DNA from: Sphingobium sp. OAS761
GTDB lineage: Bacteria; Pseudomonadota; Alphaproteobacteria; Sphingomonadales; Sphingomonadaceae
Assembly: GCF_024168485.1 (NCBI RefSeq)
Contig: NZ_JALJVY010000003.1
Span: 62,001 to 126,000, forward strand
DNA length: 64,000 nt
Reading direction: 5' to 3'
The position numbers were made by a program, and so were the translations under genes. Shown here piece after piece: positions 55,457 to 62,108 of the stretch (within the stretch, counting starts at the first letter, position 1; every line of letters begins with the position of its first letter). The notes under the pieces are model-generated. The model saw only the letters and a list, made by a program, of their open reading frames with translations. It did not search any database and was not told the origin of the DNA.

Positions 55457-56318
55457 ATCGCCCGCCAACCTCGCCAAGTCGGTCAAGGATCGCCTGCTCA
55501 ATATTTCGCGAAGAGAAGGCCGCGCTTTCGACGTTCTGCTGGTCCGCTTCGCGCTCGAGCGCCTCCTCTATCGGCTGTCGGTCTCGGAATATCGCGAGCG
55601 ATTCGTGCTCAAGGGCGGAATGCTGGTCACGGCGTGGATCGACGACGACAATCGAGTCACGCGAGATGCTGACTTCCTGGGCTATGGCGACGCCAATCCC
55701 GACAAGCTGGTCGCCGACTTCCGGGCAATCATGCAAATTGAAGGAGACGACGGCCTTGTGTTCGACGCCGATGCGTTGGTTGCCAGAGCGATCCGCGAGG
55801 AAATGGAATACGGCGGCGTCAGACTCAAGACGGCGGCCTATCTCGAGCGCACGCGAATACCCGTGACGATCGACATCGGCTTCGGCGATGCGCTGGCGGA
55901 TGCCGCTCAACAACTCGACTACCCGACGCTGCTCGATCTCCCTGTCCCGCACATTAGATCCTACCCGCCGGCGACGGTCATTGCCGAGAAGTTCCAGGCG
56001 ATGGTTGCGCTCGGTGTGCTCAATGGCCGGATGAAGGACTATTATGACCTATGGGCCATCCCCAGGAATCTGGAGATCGCCTCCGAGGATCTGGATGTGG
56101 CCATCCGCGCGACTTTCGAGCGGCGCGGAACACCTATCCCTACCGAACGGCCGCCCGGGCTTTCAGCCGAGATGATGGAGGACGAAACGAAGCAGCTTCA
56201 ATGGCGTGCTTATGCCGCTTCGATCGAACTCGAAGGCCTTGGCCTGAATTCCATCATTGATGCGGTGTGGAATCTTGTAGGGCCGTCGTGCAAACGGCTG
56301 ACGGCAAAGACTGGCTGA
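55449..56318 (+). CDS. abiEii: AbiEii-type toxin, nucleotidyltransferase fold
   Basis: About 289 residues of the AbiEii/AbiGii family. The nucleotidyltransferase motifs are RFVLKGGMLVTAW and TRDADFLGYGD with the metal Asp residues, then VIAEKFQAMVALG and RMKDYYDLWAI in the second half. Members transfer nucleotides to tRNA or other targets and stop growth on phage infection. Translation coupled to abiEi. It lies convergent to rtcR; a tRNA-targeting toxin next to a tRNA-repair operon is a suggestive pairing (inference). Confidence 0.87.
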   Translation: MARSPANLAKSVKDRLLNISRREGRAFDVLLVRFALERLLYRLSVSEYRERFVLKGGMLVTAWIDDDNRVTRDADFLGYGDANPDKLVADFRAIMQIEGDDGLVFDADALVARAIREEMEYGGVRLKTAAYLERTRIPVTIDIGFGDALADAAQQLDYPTLLDLPVPHIRSYPPATVIAEKFQAMVALGVLNGRMKDYYDLWAIPRNLEIASEDLDVAIRATFERRGTPIPTERPPGLSAEMMEDETKQLQWRAYAASIELEGLGLNSIIDAVWNLVGPSCKRLTAKTG

Positions 56319-56393
56319 TCAACCTTCGCAGCCGACTTGATCCTACCGCCATGAAGCCGAGGCGCCCATTTTGACGACGGAAAGCCTTCTATA

Positions 56394-56441
56394 GATCAAA
56401 TCATGGGATATTTTGATCGATAAGTAGCCGGGTTATCGATC
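56394..56441. terminator. two overlapping, mutually exclusive hairpins between convergent genes
   Basis: Hairpin 1 GATCAAA (56394-56400) with TTTGATC (56412-56418); hairpin 2 GATCGATAA (56415-56423) with TTATCGATC (56433-56441), 7 and 9 perfect pairs. They share GATC 56415-56418, so only one can form. Placed between the convergent abiEii and rtcR ends, a two-way terminator is likely; no long T run. Confidence 0.45.
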
Positions 56442-56465
56442 ACGCGCCAAGGCATGGATGCCTCG

Positions 56466-57839
56466 TCAGCCTACCTTTACCGCTCCCCAGTCCAGTCCAA
56501 AGCGCGCGAGATATTTTCGCAGACGATCGGCATCGTTGGAACTGCTGCGTCGGGCGCGTGATGCATTAAACAGGGTTCGCCCCGCCTCTGACAACGAGCG
56601 GCTTGCGCGGCAGACCCGAAGCGCCTCGGCAAGCTGAACGCGATCGAACAAGTCCATCTCGACAATCGCCTGCTCGTCGAGCACATCCGTGAGGATGCCG
56701 GCACCATTGTCCACCTGGCCCGACCAGAGTCGGCGGAGGCGCCCAATTTCCGCTTCCACGCAATCGAGATCGATCCGGCCCTTGGGGCTCAGCGTCGCCA
56801 TGCGTGTGATGCTGGCAGCCAGGTCGCGAAAATTGCCGGGCCATGTCGCTTCGGACCCGTTCGCGAACGCGAGGTAGCGCTGTCGGGCCTCCTTGTTGAA
56901 ACTGGCCCGATCCCCTTCGCGCTCGGCAAACCGGTCGAGTTCATAGTCGAGATTGGGTTCGATATCCTCGCGCCGGTCGGCCAGGCCCGGCAAGCGGAAC
57001 GTCCAAAGATTGAGACGCGCATAAAGATCGTCGCGAAACGCACCCGCCGCGACAGCCTCGCCCAAATCGGTGTTGGTGCCTGCGATCAGCTGGAAGTCAC
57101 TCGACACTTCCTTATCGGCGCCGACCGGCAGGAAGCGCTTGTCCTCGATCGCCCGCAGGATCATCGCCTGCTCATCGAGTCCGAGTTCACCGATCTCGTC
57201 CAGGAACAACATCCCTTTGTCGGCCGCGCGCAGCAGACCCGGGCGATCGGCGACCGCGCCAGTGAACGCCCCTTTGCGATGCCCGAATAGTGCCGACATC
57301 GCACTGTCGCCCTTCAGCGTCGCGCAGTTCACCTCGACGAACGGTCCTGCAATCTGATGCTTGAGCTTCTTCAGCTCGAAGATACGGCGCGCGAGCAAGC
57401 TCTTTCCGGCACCGGTCGGCCCCATCAGCAGGATTGGAGCCTTTGAGCGCAAGGCAACCTGTTCGATCTCGTCGATCATACGATTGAAGGCGGCGTTGCG
57501 CGTGTCGATGCCGGATTTCAGGAACGACGTGCTTTCCGCGCTAGCGACGGCGAAGCGGGTCGCGATGCTGTCGTAGCGCGAGAGGTCGAGGTCGATCGTG
57601 TTCCAGACGCCCGCGGGATTTAGCGTGCCGCGCTCGGGCTGCGTCTGAAGCAGTCTCCCGGGCAGGTAACGTGCCTCGGTCAGCAGGAAGAGGCAGATCT
57701 GCGCGACGTGCGTGCCGGTCGTGATGTGGACCAGATAGTCCTCCGCCTCGGGATCGAGCGGTTCCGCGCGGGCGAAGTCCAGCAGTTTCCCATAGACTTC
57801 CTCGAAATCCCACGGGTCGCGGAAGTCGAGCAGGCGCAT
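56466..57839 (-). pseudogene. rtcR: rtcR, sigma-54 activator of RNA repair, 5'-truncated
   Basis: Homology to RtcR runs from IASVSPETHV to the stop, including the CARF-domain part HITTGTHVAQICLFLLTEARYL, Walker A MGPTGAGKS (about residues 140-147 from the ATG used here), the sigma-54 contact GAFTGA, Walker B MLFLDEIGEL, and the C-terminal helix-turn-helix NDADRLRKYLARFG. About 68 N-terminal residues of the family, with the first CARF strand (GFVGT-type), are absent. The homology stops at 57872/57873, inside unit 1 of the RNA array. ATG 57839 is the first possible start; the frame stays open to 58004 but that part is antisense to the tRNA module. RtcR binds damaged tRNA ends through CARF, so ligand control is probably lost. 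Confidence 0.85.
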
Positions 57840-57866
57840 CTCGACGTGCGTCTCTGGCGAGACCGA

Positions 57867-57991
57867 GGCGATGCCTGACGGACTACATCGACTTCTAATC
57901 GCCAGGTCGCGGGTTCGAGCCCCGCCGGGTCTTCCATGGACCCGTAGCTCAGTTGGTAGAGCGGGAACGTTCGTCAAACACCTGGTCGCCA
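57867..57991 (+). ncRNA. permuted-tRNA RNA unit 1, complete tRNA-Arg(UCU) module
   Basis: Reading in order: GGCGA-TGCC, P2 strand TGACGGAC (57876-57883), TACAT, then tRNA positions 29-76: CGA-CTTCTAA-TCGCC (anticodon TCT), AGGTC, T arm GCGGG-TTCGAGC-CCCGC, acceptor CGGGTCT, T, CCA (57934-57936); one base later positions 1-28 begin: GGACCCG, TA, D arm, G, GG (57938-57965). P2 closes with GTTCGTCA (57969-57976, 8 of 8 pairs) and P1 with TCGCC(A). The two segments total 76 nt, all seven acceptor pairs form, and GG+CGA would complete the anticodon stem against TCGCC. ACCA follows at 57995-57998. The 5' edge overlaps the broken end of rtcR. Confidence 0.8.
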
Positions 57992-58005
57992 TGGACCAAT
58001 TCACA

Positions 58006-58109
58006 GCTGGCGAATGCCGGCGGGACTACATCGGGAAAGGCTGAAAGGCCGAGCGGTTCGAATCCGCCCCGGAGCAATCCGGGATGTCCCGCCTACCCTC
58101 GTCGCCAGC
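58006..58109 (+). ncRNA. permuted-tRNA RNA unit 2, reduced module
   Basis: P1 GCTGGCGA / TCGCCAGC (58006-58013 with 58102-58109) and P2 GGCGGGAC / GTCCCGCC (58019-58026 with 58086-58093) pair perfectly. Between P1 and P2 stands ATGCC; after P2 the shared TACAT. The inner part has a T-arm-like hairpin GCGG-TTCGAAT-CCGC (58053-58067) stacked on an acceptor-like stem CCCGGA / TCCGGG closed by a GCAA tetraloop. No D arm is left, and a small hairpin with GGCTGAAAGGCC precedes the T arm. ACCA follows at 58110-58113. It is the most reduced of the three. Confidence 0.75.
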
Positions 58110-58121
58110 ACCAGACTCAAC

Positions 58122-58246
58122 GTCGGCGAATGCCGGTGGGACTACAGGTCAGAGCGCCTGCCGCAAGGCAGGAGGTCGGCGGTCCAACTCCGCCTCCGGT
58201 TCGCCGGATAGCTCAGGGAAATGTCTCGCCACGTTTCGTCGCCGGC
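58122..58246 (+). ncRNA. permuted-tRNA RNA unit 3, D-loop-opened module with tetraloop caps
   Basis: P1 GTCGGCGA / TCGCCGGC and P2 GGTGGGAC / GTCTCGCC keep all 16 pairs through G-U changes relative to unit 2. Inside, D-stem strand GAGC (58152-58155) comes first, then an anticodon-type stem CCTGCC-GCAA-GGCAGG, AGGTC, T arm GGCGG-TCCAACT-CCGCC, acceptor stem TCCGG-TTCG-CCGGA, TA and the other D-stem strand GCTC (58211-58214). So the tRNA is cut open in the D loop, and acceptor and anticodon ends are capped by UUCG and GCAA. GGCGAATG resembles the Ro-binding motif of Y RNAs. ACCA follows at 58247-58250; rtcB starts 22 bp later. Confidence 0.8.
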
Positions 58247-58271
58247 ACCATGATGAAGCAAGGAGGTCACG

Positions 58272-59498
58272 ATGACCGAAGCAATGTTCGACTACCAGCA
58301 TGTCGAGGGCGGCGTGCCGATCAAGATGTGGACGCGTGGCGTGTCGGTCGAGGACGGCGCGCGGGCTCAGCTCATGCGGGCGGCGCAGATGCCGTTCGTG
58401 TTCAAGCACGTGGCCGCGATGCCAGACGTCCATGTCGGCATCGGCGCGACCGTGGGTTCGGTGATCCCGACCAAGGGCGCGGTCATTCCGGCAGCGGTGG
58501 GCGTCGACATCGGCTGCGGCATGATGGCGGCACGTACCTCGCTTGTTGCGAGCGACCTCCCGGATAACCTGGAAGCCATCCGCTCGGCGATCGAACAGGC
58601 TGTGCCGCATGGTCGGTCGGTCGGTCGCGGTCAGCGCGATCACGGTTCGTGGGGCAGCCCGCCGCCGGCGATCGTCGAGGCGTGGGCGACCCTCGTCCAG
58701 CGCTTCGAACGGCTCACCGACAAGCATCCGCGGCTCAAGAACACGAACAACCTCGTGCACCTGGGCACGCTCGGCACCGGCAACCACTTCATCGAGCTCT
58801 GCCTCGATGAGGAACAGCGGGTGTGGGTGATGCTGCACTCGGGCTCGCGCGGTGTGGGCAATGCGATCGGCACGTTCTTCATCGAACTGGCCAAGCAGGA
58901 CATGCGCAAGTGGTACATCAATCTGCCCGACGAGGACCTCGCCTACTTCCCGGAAGGGACCGATCATTTCGACGACTATGTCGAAGCTGTCGGCTGGGCG
59001 CAGGACTTTGCGGCGCTCAACCGGCGCATAATGATGACAAATGTCATCGCCGCGCTCCGGGGCCAGATTGCCAAGCCGTTCGACGCGGAAATGGAGGCGG
59101 TGAACTGCCACCATAACTACGTCCAGCGGGAGAACCATTTCGGGCAGAATGTCCTGGTCACCCGCAAGGGCGCCGTGCGCGCCGCCAAGGGTGTGATGGG
59201 CATTATCCCGGGTTCGATGGGCGCCAAGTCGTTCATCGTGCGCGGGCTGGGTAACCCGGAATCGTTCGATAGTTGCTCGCATGGTGCCGGTCGGGTGATG
59301 AGCCGGACTGCCGCCAAGAAGCTGGTGACGCTCGACGAGCATATTGCCGACACTGCCGGCGTCGAATGCCGCAAGGACGAAGGCGTGATCGATGAGACGC
59401 CGAAGGCCTACAAGCCGATCGAGGCCGTAATGGCCGCGCAGTCGGACCTGGTCGAGATCGTCCACACGTTGAAGCAGGTGGTGTGCGTCAAGGGCTAG
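58272..59498 (+). CDS. rtcB: RNA-splicing ligase RtcB
   Basis: 408 residues. It joins 2',3'-cyclic phosphate or 3'-phosphate RNA ends to 5'-OH ends using GTP and manganese. Active-site blocks: PDVHVGIGATVG, GVDIGCGMMA with the metal Cys near residue 82, GTLGTGNHFIE, LHSGSRGVGN, NCHHNYVQRE and SCSHGAGRVMS with the guanylylated His near residue 337. AAGGAGG precedes ATG 58272. It lies 26 bp after RNA unit 3, so the RNA units and rtcB may share a transcript. Fits repair of cleaved tRNA. Confidence 0.95.
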   Translation: MTEAMFDYQHVEGGVPIKMWTRGVSVEDGARAQLMRAAQMPFVFKHVAAMPDVHVGIGATVGSVIPTKGAVIPAAVGVDIGCGMMAARTSLVASDLPDNLEAIRSAIEQAVPHGRSVGRGQRDHGSWGSPPPAIVEAWATLVQRFERLTDKHPRLKNTNNLVHLGTLGTGNHFIELCLDEEQRVWVMLHSGSRGVGNAIGTFFIELAKQDMRKWYINLPDEDLAYFPEGTDHFDDYVEAVGWAQDFAALNRRIMMTNVIAALRGQIAKPFDAEMEAVNCHHNYVQRENHFGQNVLVTRKGAVRAAKGVMGIIPGSMGAKSFIVRGLGNPESFDSCSHGAGRVMSRTAAKKLVTLDEHIADTAGVECRKDEGVIDETPKAYKPIEAVMAAQSDLVEIVHTLKQVVCVKG

Positions 59499-59536
59499 CG
59501 CTCGTGGCGCGCACCACCACCCAAAAGAGAAGTATC

Positions 59537-60565
59537 ATGATCGAGATCGACGGTTCGGAAGGTGAAGGTGGGGGGCAGGTCGTGCGCAATGCGTGCGCGC
59601 TGTCTCTCGTCACCGGCCAGCCGTTCCGTATTACCAATGTGCGCGGCAAGCGCTCGAAGCCGGGGTTGATGCGCCAGCACGTGACCGCGATCGAGGCGGC
59701 GTGCCGGCTCGGCAGCGCCCACTGCGAGGGCCTGACGGTCGGTTCGTCCGAGATCACCTTCGAGCCCGGCCATGTGCGGCCCGGCGAATATCATTTCGCG
59801 GTCGGCACGGCGGGCAGCACCGGCCTTGTGTTCCAGACCGTGCTGATGCCGCTCGTCCTTGCGGACGCACCGTCGCGCCTGGTACTCGAGGGCGGGACGC
59901 ATAACATGCTCGCGCCGCCGTTCGACTTCATCGCGAAGAGCTTCGTGCCGATCATCGAGCGAATGGGGCCGCGCATTTCCGTGCGGCTCGTGCGTCACGG
60001 TTTCTACCCGCGCGGTGGTGGTCGGATCGAGGTGGAGATTACCCCCGCGCCCCTTGCCCGGATCGATTGCCTCGAGCGTGGCGCCCTGCTCTCGCGATCC
60101 GCGACTGCGGTGTTTGCTGGCCTGCCATTCGACATCGCCGATCGCGAGATCAAGACGGCACGGAAATTCCTGGCCGATTGGCCGGAAGAGGCGTTCGCCG
60201 TCCGTGAACTGCCGGCCGAGCAGGGGCCCGGTACGATCCTCCTGCTGGAGGCGGCGTTCGAGCAGGTGACCGAGGTGGTGAGCGGTTTCGGCAAACTCGG
60301 CGTCTCGGCGGAGTCGCTCGCCAAGACCTCGGCGCATCGGATGGCTGGCTATCTTGCAAGCAACGCGTTCGCGGGGCCTTATCTGGCCGACCAGTTGCTG
60401 CTGCCTTTCGCCCTCGCTGGCGGCGGCAGCTTCACGACGGTGAAGCCCAGCCAGCACTCCCTCACCGCACGCGACGTGATCGAGCGGTTTACCGGGCAAC
60501 GCTGGGTGTTCGAGCAGCAGGCAGATGGCTGCCACCTCGTTCACAAGCGCGGGCGGGATAGCTGA
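59537..60565 (+). CDS. rtcA: RNA 3'-terminal phosphate cyclase RtcA
   Basis: About 342 residues. RtcA turns 3'-phosphate RNA ends into 2',3'-cyclic phosphates with ATP, through a covalent His-AMP. IDGSEGEGGGQVVRNACAL and RGKRSKPGLMRQH mark the N-terminal domain; GGSFTTVKPSQHSLT carries the adenylylated His near residue 307. ATG 59537 follows AGAGAAG; an in-frame start at 59483 would overlap rtcB. In other bacteria RtcA is also needed to make the cyclic-phosphate signal for RtcR. Ends convergent to the HNH gene. Confidence 0.93.
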   Translation: MIEIDGSEGEGGGQVVRNACALSLVTGQPFRITNVRGKRSKPGLMRQHVTAIEAACRLGSAHCEGLTVGSSEITFEPGHVRPGEYHFAVGTAGSTGLVFQTVLMPLVLADAPSRLVLEGGTHNMLAPPFDFIAKSFVPIIERMGPRISVRLVRHGFYPRGGGRIEVEITPAPLARIDCLERGALLSRSATAVFAGLPFDIADREIKTARKFLADWPEEAFAVRELPAEQGPGTILLLEAAFEQVTEVVSGFGKLGVSAESLAKTSAHRMAGYLASNAFAGPYLADQLLLPFALAGGGSFTTVKPSQHSLTARDVIERFTGQRWVFEQQADGCHLVHKRGRDS

Positions 60566-60591
60566 CGCGCGATGGCACCGGGAGCGCCGCT

Positions 60592-61491
60592 TCAATGTTT
60601 GAAGCAGTGCTCCCGATGCCATCTGACGAATTGCTGGTGCGGGCGATCGGCTTCTCGCATCGGCATCAACAGGTGTCCGCTGCTATTGATCACGCCGCGG
60701 ATGCTCTCCTGGTCGTTTGCCTGTCGCGACACCAGGATCTGGAGCTCGTCATCGAGCCCGATCAGCCCTCGATCGAACATCCAGTGCGCCGTTCCGGACA
60801 GGGCAAGACCGTTAGTGACGATGTCGGGTCCGTTTTCTTCGACGGGGCGAATATGTGCGGCCTCCACCTCGGCCCGCCCGCCACCGTTGATGAGCTTCAA
60901 ACCCGTGACGACGCAGCGTTCATCATAGGCGCGCAAGACGATCCGCCGGAACACGCGGTCCCGAACGACCCGCGATACGAGCGAAGCAACTCGCGCCCGC
61001 GCCTCGTCAACCACGAAGGGTGCGCGCTCTTCGCGCAAAACAGGGCCGGCATCCGCAGTCCCGGTTCGCGGCAGCAGCGGACTATCGTCGGCGAGGCCCG
61101 CCTCGACGATCCGGCTGAAATCACCTGACGACAACCCGCGGACCGCAGCCTGCGCACGTCCTGAAACGCGCCCCGCATCGTTGAGAACGCCGCGTTCGAT
61201 CGGTCCGCTCTCGTTTGCAAATGGGACCGGCGTGGCGAAATCGAGGTAGCTTCCTGGTTCGATCAGCGCGAGGTACATGCCAGGCGTTGATGGATCGGGG
61301 ACAACACGCTCTACTTTGGCAACAGCATAATAGCCTTTCGTATCAGGCACTTTCCGGGGTTCGTAATATATGGTCCAGTCGCCGACACATGCCTGCGCGC
61401 GCTCCAGATACTGCCTCGGAAACTGGTACCGCTCGGCTGGTGTATCGTCATAGATCGAGTCGGATCTGTGGATGAAAACGCCGAAAGCCAT
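60592..61491 (-). CDS. HNH nuclease, probable restriction-type enzyme
   Basis: About 299 residues. The C-terminal HNH_2-type domain has RRIVLRAYDERCVVTGL, VEAAHIRPVEENGPDIVTNG and ALSGTAHWMFDRGLI, giving the His-Asn-His metal site. The N-terminal 120 residues (YDDTPAERYQFPRQYLERA, YYAVAKVERVVPDPS) form a beta-rich domain seen in front of such nucleases and may read modified DNA. Probably a modification-dependent or defensive nuclease. It is convergent with rtcA inside the bracketed island. Confidence 0.8.
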   Translation of the reverse strand: MAFGVFIHRSDSIYDDTPAERYQFPRQYLERAQACVGDWTIYYEPRKVPDTKGYYAVAKVERVVPDPSTPGMYLALIEPGSYLDFATPVPFANESGPIERGVLNDAGRVSGRAQAAVRGLSSGDFSRIVEAGLADDSPLLPRTGTADAGPVLREERAPFVVDEARARVASLVSRVVRDRVFRRIVLRAYDERCVVTGLKLINGGGRAEVEAAHIRPVEENGPDIVTNGLALSGTAHWMFDRGLIGLDDELQILVSRQANDQESIRGVINSSGHLLMPMREADRPHQQFVRWHREHCFKH

Positions 61492-61672
61492 GCGTTTTGA
61501 TAACCATTAGCGCGAGGCGGCGAAACGAAATCTGATTGTCAGGCCCCTGAATAGCGGGGCAGGCCGCGCAGTGTTCAGCCCAGGGGCTATGCAGCCCGAG
61601 ACTGATCCTGATCTGCAGAGGGTGAGACCATGCGTGAACCATCCAGACGACGCCGGACGTTCATAGACGTAT

Positions 61673-61821
61673 GCGGATTCAGAAGAGCTTGATCGCTGGG
61701 CGACTAAGCGGTTGATTTCGCAATCAAATCATAGACTTGCGAACTCGCCCGAGGGCACTAATAGCACGATCTGGATTCGTGGAAAAGGCTGGACGTGAAT
61801 GGACAGGGCGGTTCGAGTCCT
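61673..61821 (+). repeat. island-flanking structured repeat, copy B
   Basis: Second copy of the element at 54553, with the identical 38-bp core at 61759-61796. GGGCGA / TCGCCC and TTCGCAA / TTGCGAA form stems that are conserved in copy A with different bases. From GCCCG (61748 region) to CGGGC (near 61829) the ends pair, and an 80-nt tRNA-like outline with CACGA-TCTGGAT-TCGTG as middle arm can be drawn. Copies A and B have the same orientation and bracket abiE, the rtc locus and the HNH gene. Confidence 0.55.
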
Positions 61822-61994
61822 TCCGGGCATCGGGCTGGCTGGGGTTTGTCCGAAATATGACTACAAATTTCGGACAGGAAGGCGTGTAGCAGTCCCTATA
61901 TCAGCGACTTCTCGAGCGCGCTGAGAGGCTCCGCAAATATGGAGCGGCAAAACCGGTTGGACGGATGATTCGGGGGCACGATTCCGATCGTCCA

Positions 61995-62080
61995 ACACAA
62001 TAACCTAATTTACGCTCGACACAATAACCTAAAAATGGCACAGCACAAAAACCTAATAACCGCGCGACACGAAAACCTAA
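61995..62080 (+). repeat. four direct repeats ACACAATAACCTAA with exact 24-bp period
   Basis: Copies start at 61995, 62019, 62043 and 62067, each 14 bp, reading ACACAATAACCTAA, ACACAATAACCTAA, GCACAAAAACCTAA and ACACGAAAACCTAA. The 24-bp period is exact; spacers differ in sequence. The array ends 28 bp before the winged-helix-Fic start, so it is a likely operator set for autoregulation, or an iteron-type site. The spacers are too short and the repeats too few for CRISPR. Confidence 0.75.
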
Positions 62081-62108
62081 TGGTTGCGCATCATCGAGGG
62101 TGAATGCC

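Larger units (their letters stand above)
61492..62108. other. 617-bp non-coding stretch with repeat copy B and four 24-bp-spaced motifs
   Basis: No gene is supported. The left part holds repeat copy B (61673-61821); the right part holds the array at 61995-62080. The sequence is AT-richer than the flanks. The rest shows nothing recognised. Confidence 0.5.

Noticed and set aside
57867..57991. two-piece permuted tmRNA (ssrA) of alphaproteobacteria
   Set aside because: Unit 1 has a normal anticodon arm and D arm and no tag reading frame; tmRNA lacks these arms.
57840..58004. N-terminal extension of rtcR
   Set aside because: The extra residues are the antisense translation of the tRNA module in RNA unit 1 and have no RtcR homology.
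57940..58270. -24/-12 sigma-54 promoter for rtcBA
   Set aside because: No GG-N10-GC match of the TGGCAC-N5-TTGC type; nearest GGCAC (58244-58248) has wrong spacing. The promoter may have been lost with the rtcR 5' end.
54553..61821. integrative element with attL/attR
   Set aside because: No integrase, relaxase or recombinase in the window; kept only as a bracketed island hypothesis.
61748..61830. ordinary tRNA gene in repeat copy B
   Set aside because: Acceptor pairing is incomplete, position 33 would be C, and the T stem is mismatched; copy A fits even less.
61995..62080. CRISPR array
   Set aside because: Repeats only 14 bp, spacers 10 bp, four units, no cas genes.
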